Part shown: one piece after another, positions 27,985-37,204 of the stretch | Layout of the letters: the number at the start of each line of letters is the position of its first letter | How positions within the stretch are numbered: the first letter of the stretch is position 1 | Assembly (NCBI RefSeq): GCF_029873215.1 | Contig: NZ_CP123620.1 | Coordinates: forward strand, 1,302,001 to 1,366,000 | Length of the DNA stretch: 64,000 bases | Reading direction: 5' to 3' | Source: Nocardioides sp. BP30 | GTDB taxonomy: Bacteria; Actinomycetota; Actinomycetes; Propionibacteriales; Nocardioidaceae | Notes under the pieces: model-generated | Told to the model about the DNA's origin: nothing | What the model saw: only the letters and a program-made list of their open reading frames with translations | Databases searched by the model: none | Made by a program: the position numbers and the translations under genes

Positions 27985-29013
27985 CTATAGCGCCACGGTA
28001 GGGTCGTCGGCCTCGCTGTGCCCGGCGGCACGCCGGACGGCGTGCAGCGCGACCGGCTGCGGGGTCGGCAGCTCGTCGTCGGTGACGCCGAGGTCGCGGA
28101 ACCGGCGAGCCGTGACCAGCACCCGGCTCTCCAGCGACCCGACGGCCTGGTTGTAGCGGGTGACGCTCGCGTTGAGCGAGCGACCCAGAGCGTCCAGATG
28201 ACCGTCGAAGGTGGCGAGCCGCTGGTGCAGCTCGCGGCCGAGGCGGTGCACCTCGCGAGCCTCCTCGGCCAGGGTCTCGTGCACCCATCCGTGGGCGACG
28301 GTGCGCAGCAGCGCGATCAGCGTGGTCGGGGTGGCCAGCACGACCTGACGCGTCGCGGCGTACTCGATCAGGGAGGGGTCGGTCTCCAGCGCCGCCGCCA
28401 GGAACGACTCGGCCGGCATGAAGAGCACGACGAACTCGGGGCTCTCCGGGAGCGCACGCCAATAGGCCTTCGAGGAGAGCAGGTCGATATGGCCGCGCAG
28501 TTGCCGGGCGTGCCTGTCGAAGTGGTGGTGACGCTCGGCCGGATCGTCGGTGCTGGTGGCGTCGAGGTGTGCCTCGAGGGGCACCTTCGCGTCGACCACC
28601 ACCTGGTGGCCGCCGGCCAGATGGACGACCAGGTCGGGGCGCAGCTGGCCGCTCTCGAGGCGGACCTGCTCGGTGAAGTCGCAGCGGTCCACCAGTCCCG
28701 CCAGCTCCACCGCGCGTCGCAGGTGCAGCTCACCCCAGCGGCCGCGCACCTGAGGGCGGCGCAGCGCGGTGGACAGTGAGCGGGTCTCGCGCTGCAACTG
28801 GTCGACCTGCGCGTGGAACTGCCCCTGCCACTGCGCGCGAGCGCGGTCGAGGTGGTGCATCTGGTCACTGAGCCGGTCCAGCCCCTGCATCAGCTCGGCC
28901 TGGTCGAGCATGCCCTCCAGGTGTGCCGGCCGCGATCGGATCCAGAACACGCCGATCACGGCGCCGAGCGCGAGGCCGACGACCAGGGCGAGGAAGAGCG
29001 CGAAGATCTCCAT
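27985..29013 (-). CDS. rmuC: DNA recombination protein RmuC family
   Basis: 342 residues. An N-terminal membrane helix (FALFLALVVGLALGAVIGVF) precedes a coiled-coil of about 60 residues and a PD-(D/E)XK-like core: RGRWGELHLRRAVELAG, PDLVVHLAGGHQVVVDAKVP and EFVVLFMPAESFLAAAL. RmuC limits inversions at short inverted repeats in E. coli, and nuclease activity is predicted from the fold. The DAK motif is intact. It ends just upstream of the DUF6542-like gene on the same strand. Its promoter region holds two large palindromes. Confidence 0.9.
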   Translation of the reverse strand: MEIFALFLALVVGLALGAVIGVFWIRSRPAHLEGMLDQAELMQGLDRLSDQMHHLDRARAQWQGQFHAQVDQLQRETRSLSTALRRPQVRGRWGELHLRRAVELAGLVDRCDFTEQVRLESGQLRPDLVVHLAGGHQVVVDAKVPLEAHLDATSTDDPAERHHHFDRHARQLRGHIDLLSSKAYWRALPESPEFVVLFMPAESFLAAALETDPSLIEYAATRQVVLATPTTLIALLRTVAHGWVHETLAEEAREVHRLGRELHQRLATFDGHLDALGRSLNASVTRYNQAVGSLESRVLVTARRFRDLGVTDDELPTPQPVALHAVRRAAGHSEADDPTVAL

Positions 29014-29079
29014 GGCCCGAGGGTGTCAGCGACCTCCGACAGTTTTCGTCGGGAGCTGGGGCGTGATCGAGCTTGGTGC

Positions 29080-29169
29080 CGGTTTTGACCCCCAGGGGTC
29101 AAAACCGCAGCTTGGGGGGCAATGCTTTGCCCGACAACGTTCGGTTTTGACCCCCAGGGGTCAAAACCG
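29080..29169. repeat. Pair of identical 28-bp palindromes with a hairpin between them
   Basis: CGGTTTTGACCCC, CA and GGGGTCAAAACCG form a perfect 13-bp-arm palindrome at 29080-29107. The same 28 bp recur at 29142-29169. Between them GGGCAA (29117-29122) and TTGCCC (29127-29132) form a third small hairpin. The second copy ends six bases beyond the GNAT stop codon. They may terminate the GNAT message before rmuC, but perfect duplication suggests a dispersed repetitive element. Confidence 0.8.
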
Positions 29170-29175
29170 CACGCC

Positions 29176-29613
29176 TCAGCCCAGCGACTTCACCCAGCGC
29201 CGCCACTGCGGCTGCGGCGTGTAGCCGGCCGACCGCCAGAGGCTCTGCCCGAGGTCGTTGCCCTCCAGCACCATCGCATCGATCCGACCGGCGCCGAGGG
29301 CGCGGAACCGCTCCTCGGCGTCGGCGAGCAGCAGTCGCCCGACGCCCTGGCGCCGTACGTCGGGGTGCACGGCCAGCCGGTAGAGGTGGGCGCGCCAGCC
29401 GTCCCAGCCGGCGATCAGCGAGCCGACCAGCCGGCCGTCCCGCTCGGCGACGGTGCACGCATCGGGGTCGCGCCCCAGCAGCGCCTCGATCTTCTCCGCG
29501 GTGTCGGTGGGCCGGGAGTCATTCTCGGCCGCCACCTCCCACAGCGCCAGCAGCATCGGTACGTCGTCGCTCGTCGCCCGGCGTAACACCGTCACCACCT
29601 CGCTCGCCGTCAC
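29176..29613 (-). CDS. GNAT family N-acetyltransferase
   Basis: 145 residues. The acetyl-CoA-binding motif A is HLYRLAVHPDVRRQGVGRLL, with the R-x2-G-x-G/A signature, followed by LGAGRIDAMVLEGNDLGQ and a C-terminal WRSAGYTP motif. Substrate unknown. Starts at GTG 29613, 18 bp after the exoA stop on the same strand, so the two may be co-transcribed. Confidence 0.85.
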   Translation of the reverse strand: MTASEVVTVLRRATSDDVPMLLALWEVAAENDSRPTDTAEKIEALLGRDPDACTVAERDGRLVGSLIAGWDGWRAHLYRLAVHPDVRRQGVGRLLLADAEERFRALGAGRIDAMVLEGNDLGQSLWRSAGYTPQPQWRRWVKSLG

Positions 29614-29631
29614 TTCGCCGTCTCTTCGCCG

Positions 29632-30420
29632 TCAATCGCCCAGGTCGACGACGACCGGAGCGTGGTCCGAGGGTGCCCCGCTGCCCTGCGCCGGGTCGCG
29701 TTCGTCGCGGTCGATGAAGGCGCCGCTCACCCGGGAGGCGAAGGACGGCGAGCCCAGGACGAAGTCGATCCGCAGGCCGCGGTTGCGCTCGAAGCGCTGC
29801 CGGTAGTAGTCCCAGTAGGTGTAGACCTCGGGGCCCGGCGCGTAGGGCCGCACCACGTCGCTGTAGTCGGCCTCGATCGCGAAGAACGCGGCCCGCTCCG
29901 CCGGCGTCAGGTGGGTGGAGTTCTTGAACTGCGAGGGGTCGAAGCAGTCCTCGTCATAGGGGCAGACGTTCCAGTCGCCGACCAGGGCGGTCGGCGTGTC
30001 CAGCCAGGCCTGCGACGCCTCCCGGAGCCGGGCGAGCCAGTCGAGCTTGTAGACGTAGTGCGGATCGTCGGGCTTGCGCCCGTTGGGGACGTAGAGCGAC
30101 ATCACCCGCACCCCGCCGCAGACCGCGGAGATGGCGCGGGCCTCGGCGTGCTCGGGGTCGCCGTACAGGGGCATGCCCTCGAACCCCACCTGGACGTCCT
30201 CCAGGCCGACGCGGGAGAAGATCGCCACGCCGTTCCACTGCGAGTGACCCACCGCCGCCATCTCGTAGCCGCGCAGCTCGAGCTCCATCGTCGGGATCTG
30301 GTCGACCTTGGCCTTGGTCTCCTGTACGGCGAGCACGTCGATCTCGTGCCGGTCGAGGAGGGCGTGCACGCGGTCGATCCGGGTGCGGATGGAGTTCACG
30401 TTCCAGGTGGCGATGCGCAC
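29632..30420 (-). CDS. Exodeoxyribonuclease III / AP endonuclease (ExoA/XthA)
   Basis: 262 residues. The endonuclease/exonuclease/phosphatase fold is complete: metal- and phosphate-binding Asn in [10 protein letters not shown], Glu in [15 protein letters not shown], the GDWN motif and the C-terminal [10 protein letters not shown] catalytic His. It cleaves abasic sites in base-excision repair. GTG start at 30420 with TAGGTT six bases upstream and no ribosome-binding site. It is followed by the GNAT gene on the same strand. Confidence 0.94.
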   Translation of the reverse strand: MRIATWNVNSIRTRIDRVHALLDRHEIDVLAVQETKAKVDQIPTMELELRGYEMAAVGHSQWNGVAIFSRVGLEDVQVGFEGMPLYGDPEHAEARAISAVCGGVRVMSLYVPNGRKPDDPHYVYKLDWLARLREASQAWLDTPTALVGDWNVCPYDEDCFDPSQFKNSTHLTPAERAAFFAIEADYSDVVRPYAPGPEVYTYWDYYRQRFERNRGLRIDFVLGSPSFASRVSGAFIDRDERDPAQGSGAPSDHAPVVVDLGD

Positions 30421-30426
30421 CCGCGC

Positions 30427-30432
30427 AACCTA
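30427..30432 (-). promoter_or_regulatory. -10 element of a leaderless exoA promoter
   Basis: On the minus strand TAGGTT (TANNNT) is followed by six bases and the GTG start. Confidence 0.5.
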
Positions 30433-30438
30433 CCCCGT

Positions 30439-30840
30439 TCAGCCGATCCGGAACGTCCGGGGCTCAGGCTCCCGCTCGGCATCGGAACGCACGATACAGA
30501 ACTCGTTGCCCTCCGGGTCCGCGAGCACGACCCAGCCGCGGCCGTCCGCCTCGCGGTGGTCCGCGAGGAGCGTCGCTCCGAGCGCCAGGGCTCGCTCGAC
30601 CTGCTCGTCGCGGCTCATGTCGGTGGGCGCGAGGTCGAGGTGGAGGCGATTCTTGGCGGACTTGCCCTCCGGCACCGGGATGAACAGCAGGTCGGTGCCC
30701 GCGTGGGGGAAGTGCGGCGCGACCAGCACCTCCGGGTCGTCGTCGTGGAAGACGTGCCAGTCGGTCAGGTTCGCCCAGAAGGCGGCGAGGGCGAGGGCGT
30801 CGGCACAGTCGAAGGTGATGGTGCGGATCGCGACGGTCAT
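30439..30840 (-). CDS. VOC (glyoxalase/bleomycin-resistance-like) family protein
   Basis: 133 residues with the paired beta-alpha-beta-beta-beta units of the VOC fold: [19 protein letters not shown] at the N-terminus, [10 protein letters not shown] with a metal-type His, and [15 protein letters not shown] at the end. Members bind metal and act as lyases, dioxygenases or drug-binding proteins; this one cannot be assigned. ATG 30840 is chosen because the extension to 30996 runs into the divergent ychF gene. Confidence 0.85.
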   Translation of the reverse strand: MTVAIRTITFDCADALALAAFWANLTDWHVFHDDDPEVLVAPHFPHAGTDLLFIPVPEGKSAKNRLHLDLAPTDMSRDEQVERALALGATLLADHREADGRGWVVLADPEGNEFCIVRSDAEREPEPRTFRIG

Positions 30841-30905
30841 GGCACCAGCCAACACCAGGGCGGGACCGGCGTCACGCGAAATGAAGCCGACCGCGCCGGC
30901 GCCTC

Positions 30906-30911
30906 TAGACT
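30906..30911 (+). promoter_or_regulatory. -10 element of the ychF promoter
   Basis: TAGACT (TANNNT) lies eight bases before the GTG start of ychF, giving at most a base or two of leader. The same hexamer precedes ispH. Confidence 0.45.
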
Positions 30912-30919
30912 CAACCCCC

Positions 30920-31993
30920 GTGGCTCTCACCATCGGCATCGTCGGTCTCCCGAACGCGGGCAAGTCGACGCTCTTCAACGCGCTGACCAAGAACAACGTC
31001 CTCGCGGCGAACTACCCGTTCGCGACGATCGAGCCGAACGTGGGCGTCGTCGGCGTACCGGACGAGCGGCTGGGCACGCTGGCCGAGCTGTTCGGCTCCG
31101 AGCGGGTGCTGCCCGCGACGGTGGAGTTCGTCGACATCGCCGGCATCGTCCGCGGCGCGTCGCAGGGGGAGGGGCTGGGCAACAAGTTCCTGGCGCACAT
31201 CCGGGAGTCGGCCGCGATCTGCCAGGTCACTCGCGTCTTCCGCGACGACGACGTCACCCACGTCGACGGCGAGGTGAACCCCGGCAACGACATCTCCACC
31301 ATCTCCACCGAGCTGGTCCTGGCCGACCTGGAGACCGTCGAGAAGGCGATCGTGCGGCTGGAGAAGGAGTCGCGCAAGAACAAGGAGCTGGTCGCGAACC
31401 TCGACGCGGCTCGCGCGGCCAAGGAGGCCCTCGAGGCCGGTACGCCGATCATCGCGACCTCGATCGACCGCGGCCTCCTGCGCGAGCTCTCGCTGCTGAC
31501 GGCGAAGCCGTTCATCTACGTGTTCAACTGCGACACCGACGAGCTCGCCGACGAGGACCTGAAGCAGTCGATGCGCGAGCTCGTCGCCCCGGCCGAGGCC
31601 ATCTTCCTCGACGCCAAGATCGAGTCCGAGCTGATCGAGATGACCGACGATGAGGCCGCCGAGATGCTCGCCGAGCTCGGCATCGGCGAGTCGGGCCTCA
31701 ACCAGCTCGCCCGGGTCGGCTTCGACACCCTCGGCCTGCAGACCTACCTCACCGCCGGCCCGAAGGAGGCCCGCGCCTGGACCATCCGCAAGGGCGACAC
31801 CGCCCCGGAGGCCGCCGGCGTGATCCACACCGACTTCCAGAAGGGCTTCATCAAGGCCGAGATCGTCTCCTTCTCCGACCTGGTGGCTGCCGGCTCGATG
31901 GTGAAGGCGCGCGAGCTCGGCAAGGTCCGGATGGAGGGCAAGGACTACGTGATGGCCGACGGTGACGTGGTGGAGTTCCGCTTCAACGTCTGA
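30920..31993 (+). CDS. ychF: Redox-regulated ATPase/GTPase YchF
   Basis: 357 residues. OBG-family P-loop protein: Walker [10 protein letters not shown] (9-17), switch region [13 protein letters not shown]3 [11 protein letters not shown], a central coiled-coil insertion and a C-terminal TGS domain (about 275-357, [20 protein letters not shown]). YchF binds ATP preferentially, associates with ribosomes and dampens oxidative-stress responses in E. coli. The N-terminal [11 protein letters not shown] is the normal family start, fixing GTG 30920. It closes the conserved ispH-ychF block. Confidence 0.96.
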   Translation: MALTIGIVGLPNAGKSTLFNALTKNNVLAANYPFATIEPNVGVVGVPDERLGTLAELFGSERVLPATVEFVDIAGIVRGASQGEGLGNKFLAHIRESAAICQVTRVFRDDDVTHVDGEVNPGNDISTISTELVLADLETVEKAIVRLEKESRKNKELVANLDAARAAKEALEAGTPIIATSIDRGLLRELSLLTAKPFIYVFNCDTDELADEDLKQSMRELVAPAEAIFLDAKIESELIEMTDDEAAEMLAELGIGESGLNQLARVGFDTLGLQTYLTAGPKEARAWTIRKGDTAPEAAGVIHTDFQKGFIKAEIVSFSDLVAAGSMVKARELGKVRMEGKDYVMADGDVVEFRFNV

Positions 31994-32032
31994 CGCCAGA
32001 CCGCAGCGCCGCTGCGCGTCCGCCGCCCTGGC

Positions 32033-33697
32033 TCAGCCGGCCGGCGCGGCGTCGACCGTCTCCTCGCTGACACCCGAGCGCAGCCGGTCGAGCAGCCGGG
32101 GGTGGCCGCGCAGATATCCCTCCCCGGCCCGGACGCCCCACCAGCAGGCCGCCAGCGCCCCGACGGCGACGGCGATCGAGTCCCAGGGCTGGGGCAGCCA
32201 ACCGGCTCCGCCGTAGCTGCCGATCGCCGCGACGACGTAGACGAAGGCGATGTAGGCGACCAGCCAGATGCCACCGGCGAGGTCACCGGGGTCCCGCTCG
32301 CCGCGGGCGAAGCTGACGACGAACCAGACCAGTCCGACCGCCAGGGCGATGACCGTCTTCCACAGCGTGGACCAGGGCTGCCACAGGATCACCAGGGAGG
32401 CCACCACGAAGGCGGCCGGCGCGATGAAGGTCATGCCGCGCAGCCGGCTCGACGCTTCCCCGAGTCCGACGCGCCGGAACACCAGCAGCGAGACCGACCC
32501 GATCGAGAAGGTGAGCGCGACCAGGGCGCTGAGCACCTCGACGATGCTGTGCCAGCTCGGGAGCAGGATGATCGTGCCGGCTCCGAGGACGAAGTTCACC
32601 AGGAGCGCGACGACCGGTACGCCGGTCCGGTCGCTCACCCGCATCACGACACGGGGGAAGAAGCCGTTCTTGGCCAGGCCGAAGACGTTGCGGGCGTTGG
32701 CCGCGGTGAAGACGATGCCCGACCCGGACGGCGAGATCGAGGAGTCAGCGATGAGCAGCCAGGACAGCCAGGTGAAGCCGAGCATCTTGGCCAGGTCGGC
32801 GAAGGGCGAGTCCAGGTTGACGCCGTGCCACCCCGCCTTCGCGAGCTCGGAGGAGGGCAGCGCGCCGAGGTAGCCGACCTGCAGCCCGAGGTAGAGCACG
32901 ATGCTGAAGCCGATCGTCACCACCATCGCGCGGGGGATGTCCCGGTGCGGGTTGCGGGCCTCGCCGGACAGCTCGATCACGTTGCGGAAGCCGGTGTAGG
33001 CGAAGATGAGGCCGCCCGACGCGATCGCCGAGAACGCCGCCGAGATGCCGTACGGCGCGAAGCCGTGGGCGCTGATGTTGTGCGAGATCCCGCCGGCCTT
33101 GTCGTTGGCTCCGAACCCGCTGGCGAGCAGCAGCACGATGGTGATGGTCGGGATGGCCAGCTTCACCGTCGTCACCACGTTGTTCGACGTGGCGAACCAC
33201 TTGACGCCGAAGTAGTTGATGACGACGAAGGCCGCCATCAGCACCACCGCCACAGCGGTGCCGAGGGTGGTGAGGTCGCCGCTCGAGGCGTCGTACACCC
33301 CGTCCCACCACGAGGAGGCGTACTGCACGACGGCGGAGGCCTCGCTCGGCGGGTTCGCGACGTAGGAGAGCCACATCGCCCACCCGATGATGCTCGCCGC
33401 CAGCCGGCCGTTGGAGTAGAGCGGGTAGCGCACCAGGCCACCCGATTCAGGTCGCACCATGCCGAGCTCGGCGAAGACCAGCGCGATCATCAGCATCAGC
33501 GCGCCGGCGATCACCCACGCGATCAGGGCGGCGGGGCCGGCCTCCTGGGAGGCGTACATCGCCGAGAACAGCCACCCGGAGCCGATCACGCTGCCGATCC
33601 CGGCCGCGGCGAGGGACCAGAATCCCAGCTCCCGGCGTAGTTTGCGGTCCTCCCGGTCGGCCGCTCCCTGCCGGTTCAAGGCATCGCTCGCACCCAT
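32033..33697 (-). CDS. APC family amino acid permease
   Basis: 554 residues with 12 or more membrane helices. The APC consensus GSVIGSGWLFSAMYASQEAG is in helix 1, and the unwound helix 6 region AIASGGLIFAYTGFRNVIEL and GEARNPHRDIPRAM are typical. It resembles AspT/GABA-type and other amino-acid/polyamine permeases; substrate unknown. GAGGAGG lies just before ATG 33697. The frame is open upstream to 34219 but that part shadows the Ig-like gene. The end faces ychF with 39 bp between stops. Confidence 0.88.
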   Translation of the reverse strand: MGASDALNRQGAADREDRKLRRELGFWSLAAAGIGSVIGSGWLFSAMYASQEAGPAALIAWVIAGALMLMIALVFAELGMVRPESGGLVRYPLYSNGRLAASIIGWAMWLSYVANPPSEASAVVQYASSWWDGVYDASSGDLTTLGTAVAVVLMAAFVVINYFGVKWFATSNNVVTTVKLAIPTITIVLLLASGFGANDKAGGISHNISAHGFAPYGISAAFSAIASGGLIFAYTGFRNVIELSGEARNPHRDIPRAMVVTIGFSIVLYLGLQVGYLGALPSSELAKAGWHGVNLDSPFADLAKMLGFTWLSWLLIADSSISPSGSGIVFTAANARNVFGLAKNGFFPRVVMRVSDRTGVPVVALLVNFVLGAGTIILLPSWHSIVEVLSALVALTFSIGSVSLLVFRRVGLGEASSRLRGMTFIAPAAFVVASLVILWQPWSTLWKTVIALAVGLVWFVVSFARGERDPGDLAGGIWLVAYIAFVYVVAAIGSYGGAGWLPQPWDSIAVAVGALAACWWGVRAGEGYLRGHPRLLDRLRSGVSEETVDAAPAG

Positions 33698-33875
33698 GTC
33701 GCCTCCTCGGTCGTGCTTGTCGTGACGCGCTACCCGATCGGTGGGCGCGGTAAACCGGCGCGGGCAGGAGCGCCCGCTCCAGCTCCGCCTCGAGCCGTGT
33801 AACGCTGGGGCGACCCTCGGCGCTGTCAGGTCCGGAGGTGCAACCGCATCCCGGAACCGCACAGAGGAGTGCCGC

Positions 33876-35204
33876 ATGAGCGAGACCAGATCGTTCGCAG
33901 CCAGGACCTGGCGCACGGGGGTCGTGACGACCATCGCGACGCTCGCCGTCGCGACGGCGACCGCCGGCGCCACGACGGTGTCCGCCGACGCCGCGCAGAC
34001 GCAGTCCACCCCGGCGTCGACGTCGATCGCGATCAGCGTCGTCCGTTCCTCCGTCGTCGCCGGTGCCGGCGACACCGTGCGTGGCCAGCTCACCGTCCCC
34101 GGCGCCTCGGCGGCGGGCCGGCAGGTCACCCTCGAGGCCAAGACCGCCGGTGTCGACGGCTTCACGCCGGTCGGGACGGCGACCGCGGGCGGCGGCGGTG
34201 CACTGTCGGTGAGCGTCACCCCGGAGGTAACGACGCGCTACCGCTGGAACTACGCCGGCGCCGCTGATGCCCGCCCGCGGCTCAGCGGCGTGGCCCTGGT
34301 GAAGGTCCGCACGACCTCCCACCCGGCGCGCAGGTTGCCGGCCACGCTCTCGATCCGGTCGGTGCACCACACCGTCGGCTTCGGCGGCCGCGACACGATC
34401 CGTGGTCAGCTGCGGTCGCGCGGCGTCGCCCTCCCGCACCGCTCGGTCGTGCTCCAGGCCCACGTGCCCGGGACCACCGGCTGGCAGTTCCGCTCGACGC
34501 GGTCCAGCAACCGGCACGGCAAGGTGAGCTTCTCGGTGCACCCGCAGCAGCGGACCGCCTACCGGCTGTTCTTCCTCGGCAGTCAGGTCTTCCGCCCGGC
34601 GCACAGCGCGGTGGTGCGGGTCGCGGTCCGTCCGACGGTGACGATCGCTGCGACGCCGCAGCGCATCGATCCCGGGCAGACCACGACCGTGTCGGGCACC
34701 GTCAGCAAGGCCGGTACGCCGCTCGCCGGGCTCACGGTCGACCTGCTCGCCCGCAAGGCTCACACCCACGCGGCCTGGAAGATCGCCGGCACCGCTGTCA
34801 CCGCCGCCGACGGCACCGTCTCCCTCGAGGCCACGCCGGCGGTCGACACGTCGTACCGGCTCCGGGCCCACCACGCGACGGGGGTGGCGGCTGCGCTGAG
34901 CCCCGTCCTGAGCGTCGTGGTGAGCGACCCGACCTCGCTGTCGATCAGTGGTCGCCACACCGGCAGCACCACGGTGATCAGCGGCCGGCTCCTCGGTGAC
35001 CATCACGCCCTGCGCGGCCGCACCGTCGTGCTGGAGTCCCAGGCCCCCGGGGCCACGGCCTGGACCCAGGCCGGCAGCGATCGCACCGCTCGGCACGGCC
35101 AGGTGCGGTTCGTCGAGCCCACCGTGACCGGCACCAGCTACCGTCTGGAGTTCACCGGTGGTGGACACTTCGCTCCCAGCACCAGCGCCACGCTGGCCGG
35201 GTAG
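33876..35204 (+). CDS. Secreted protein of four Ig-like/bacterial-surface-type domains
   Basis: 442 residues. A signal peptide (hydrophobic VVTTIATLAVATATAGATTV, likely cut after the Ala-rich end near residue 40) precedes four repeats of about 95 residues. Each repeat follows the same plan: a Thr/Ser strand, D(T/x)xxGxL or SGTV, a GRxVxLxA strand, a DGxVSL or GKVSFSV strand and a YR-type strand before the next linker. Only 31 bp, or none with another start, separate it from the ECF sigma gene, and the third gene of the cluster has a related domain. An adhesin, wall-coating or sensing role is inference. GAGGAG precedes ATG 33876. Confidence 0.75.
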   Translation: MSETRSFAARTWRTGVVTTIATLAVATATAGATTVSADAAQTQSTPASTSIAISVVRSSVVAGAGDTVRGQLTVPGASAAGRQVTLEAKTAGVDGFTPVGTATAGGGGALSVSVTPEVTTRYRWNYAGAADARPRLSGVALVKVRTTSHPARRLPATLSIRSVHHTVGFGGRDTIRGQLRSRGVALPHRSVVLQAHVPGTTGWQFRSTRSSNRHGKVSFSVHPQQRTAYRLFFLGSQVFRPAHSAVVRVAVRPTVTIAATPQRIDPGQTTTVSGTVSKAGTPLAGLTVDLLARKAHTHAAWKIAGTAVTAADGTVSLEATPAVDTSYRLRAHHATGVAAALSPVLSVVVSDPTSLSISGRHTGSTTVISGRLLGDHHALRGRTVVLESQAPGATAWTQAGSDRTARHGQVRFVEPTVTGTSYRLEFTGGGHFAPSTSATLAG

Positions 35205-35235
35205 GGCCGCCGACCGACCGCAGGGAGGACGCACG

Positions 35236-35955
35236 CTGGACGCGGCGAACGCACCGCGCACCGCCTCCGACCCCGGGTGGCCCCGGGGCCGGAGGCGGCC
35301 TCCCGTCGCGGCCGAGCAGCTCGTGGTGGGCGCGCCGCGGGAATCCGCGCAGGACCCGGCGGACGACCCGGCAGACGACCTGGTCCTGGCGCTCGCGGCC
35401 GCGCGCCGAGGCGATGAGGACGGCTTCGCGACGGTGTGGCGGGCGCTGCACCCCTCGCTGCTGCGCTACCTGCAGGTCTGCGGCGACGAGGGCCCCGAGG
35501 ATCTGGCCGCGGAGACCTGGCTGCGGGTCGTGCGCGGCCTGGACGCCTTCGAGGGCGGGATCGCCGAGTTCCGGGCGTGGCTGTTCACCATCGCCCGCCA
35601 CCGGGCCATCGACCAGGGCCGCCTCCGGGCCCGCCGACCGGTCGTGACAGTGGCCGACCCACAGTCGGTGGGGCCGGTCCCGGAGGTGCCGAGCGCGGAG
35701 CAGGTGGCCACCGACAACGAGTCGACCGACCGGGCGCTCCGGCTGGTGGCCACGCTGCCGCCGGAGCAGGCCGAGATGGTGATGCTCCGCGTCGTCGCCG
35801 GACTCGACGTCGGCGACGTGGCACGCCTGGTCGGCAAGCGCTCGGGGACGGTACGGGTCAGCGTCCACCGGGCCCTGAAGCGGCTGGCCTCGTCGGCGGA
35901 CATGCTCCGGCGACACGACGATGAGGGGAGGCGCGATGACGGGCATGAGCGGTGA
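35236..35955 (+). CDS. ECF RNA polymerase sigma factor
   Basis: About 239 residues from a proposed CTG start. Region 2 is LLRYLQVCGDEGPEDLAAET with WLFTIARHRAIDQGR; region 4 is LPPEQAEMVMLRVVAGLDVG and RSGTVRVSVHRALKRL. The frame is open to GTG 35158, but that would overlap the previous gene by 47 bp. AGGGAGGA at 35222-35229 is the best ribosome-binding site and lies six bases before CTG 35236; the next GTG codons (35323, 35326) have none. The start thus needs proof. It overlaps the next gene, a membrane protein, by 20 bp, the usual layout of a sigma factor with its membrane regulator. Confidence 0.85.
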   Translation: MDAANAPRTASDPGWPRGRRRPPVAAEQLVVGAPRESAQDPADDPADDLVLALAAARRGDEDGFATVWRALHPSLLRYLQVCGDEGPEDLAAETWLRVVRGLDAFEGGIAEFRAWLFTIARHRAIDQGRLRARRPVVTVADPQSVGPVPEVPSAEQVATDNESTDRALRLVATLPPEQAEMVMLRVVAGLDVGDVARLVGKRSGTVRVSVHRALKRLASSADMLRRHDDEGRRDDGHER

Positions 35956-37168
35956 CGACGGCGTCGAGCGGGCGACAGCCGATCGCGAGGAGGAGCTCAC
36001 CCGCGCCCTGCGCGCACCCGGTACGCCGGGCGAGCTGGCCGACGAGGCGACCTACCGGACGCTGTTCCGGACCCACGCCGCGCACTCCGACGGCCTCGGC
36101 GCCGGGTCGCAGCGGCGACCCGGCATGACAGCGGTCCGGCGGATCGGCATCGGCTCCGCGCTGGCCGTCACCTTCGCCGCCGCGAGTGCGGGGGTGGCTG
36201 CCGCGGCGTACTCCAACCACCTGCCCCACCCCGTGCAGACGGTCGCCCACCGGCTACTGGCGCCGATCGGCGTTCCGGCGGCCGGACCCGCGCATGGCGG
36301 CGGCGCCCACCACCGGCCCGGAGCACGGGACGGGTCGACGCGGCCGGCTCCCGCACACGGCTCGGCGACGGCGCATCCGCCGACGCATCCGGTCTCGGCG
36401 ACGCCGTCGGAGTCGGCCAGCCCGTCCCCGACGCCGCAGACCTCGACGTCACCGTCCCTCGAGCCGAGCACGACGCCCAGCACGGAGACGAGCGCGAGCG
36501 CGGTCGGCTCCGCCAGCGCGACCGCCGGCACCGTCCCGTCGGACGCGCCCTCCTCGGCGGTGCCGACGGGCACGAGCGCACCCGTCGGGTCGGCGCCGAA
36601 GCCGGCCGCGATGAGCATCCTCGCGAGCACCCACCGGGTCGACCCCGGCGACGCCGCCTCGTTCACCGGAGTGGTGCGCGATGCCGACGGCGACGGGCTG
36701 CCGCGGGTGCGGGTCACGCTCCAGCGCCGGCTCTCCGGCGGTTGGCGACTCGTCGCTGTGGCCCGCTCGACGAGCGACGGCTCGGTCTCGGTGAGCGCTC
36801 CGGCCGCCGGGCAGAGCGCCCGGTACCGGTTCCATGCCCCGGGCGTCCACAGCGCCGCGTGGCGGCTCGCCCTGCGCCCGGCGGTGACGGCGAGCGGCAG
36901 CGTCAGCTCCGGTACGGCGACCGTCCTCGCGAGTGTGGTGGGGGCGCAGCCGGGCGACCGCGTCCAGCTGCTGGCTTCCCGAGCCGGCCGATCGGTCGTC
37001 GTGGCCGGCGCGAGGCTGGGCTCCGACGGGCGGGTGCGGCTCTCGGTCGCCCAGACGAAGACGCGCCAGCGCTACGTCGTCGTCCTCCCGAGCACTGCCG
37101 CGCACCTCGGCGTCCGGGTGCCGGTGGTGCTGACCAGCGCGGCCCGCGCCGACGCGCCGCCGTCGTGA
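35936..37168 (+). CDS. Single-pass membrane protein with Ig-like ectodomain, candidate regulator of the adjacent sigma factor
   Basis: 410 residues. A cytoplasmic segment of about 65 residues (TADREEELTRALRAPGTPGE) is followed by one helix (GIGSALAVTFAAASAGVAAAA), a Ser/Thr/Pro-rich stalk of about 120 residues and a C-terminal domain of about 190 residues. That domain starts SILASTHRVDPGDAASFTG and reads like the third domain of the secreted protein (ATPQRIDPGQTTTVSGTV). The N-terminus lacks the Zn-binding HxxxCxxC of ZAS anti-sigma factors, so anti-sigma function is only inferred from position and topology. GGGGAGG lies four bases before ATG 35936. Confidence 0.72.
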   Translation: MTGMSGDDGVERATADREEELTRALRAPGTPGELADEATYRTLFRTHAAHSDGLGAGSQRRPGMTAVRRIGIGSALAVTFAAASAGVAAAAYSNHLPHPVQTVAHRLLAPIGVPAAGPAHGGGAHHRPGARDGSTRPAPAHGSATAHPPTHPVSATPSESASPSPTPQTSTSPSLEPSTTPSTETSASAVGSASATAGTVPSDAPSSAVPTGTSAPVGSAPKPAAMSILASTHRVDPGDAASFTGVVRDADGDGLPRVRVTLQRRLSGGWRLVAVARSTSDGSVSVSAPAAGQSARYRFHAPGVHSAAWRLALRPAVTASGSVSSGTATVLASVVGAQPGDRVQLLASRAGRSVVVAGARLGSDGRVRLSVAQTKTRQRYVVVLPSTAAHLGVRVPVVLTSAARADAPPS

Positions 37169-37204
37169 CCGAGGCGCTGAGCCGCGACGGCCGACGCGGG
37201 GCGC

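Noticed and set aside
33741..34219. Extended N-termini of the Ig-like gene (plus) and APC permease (minus) overlapping each other
   Set aside because: Both have good ribosome-binding sites at internal ATG codons (33876 and 33697), which leave a normal divergent promoter gap.
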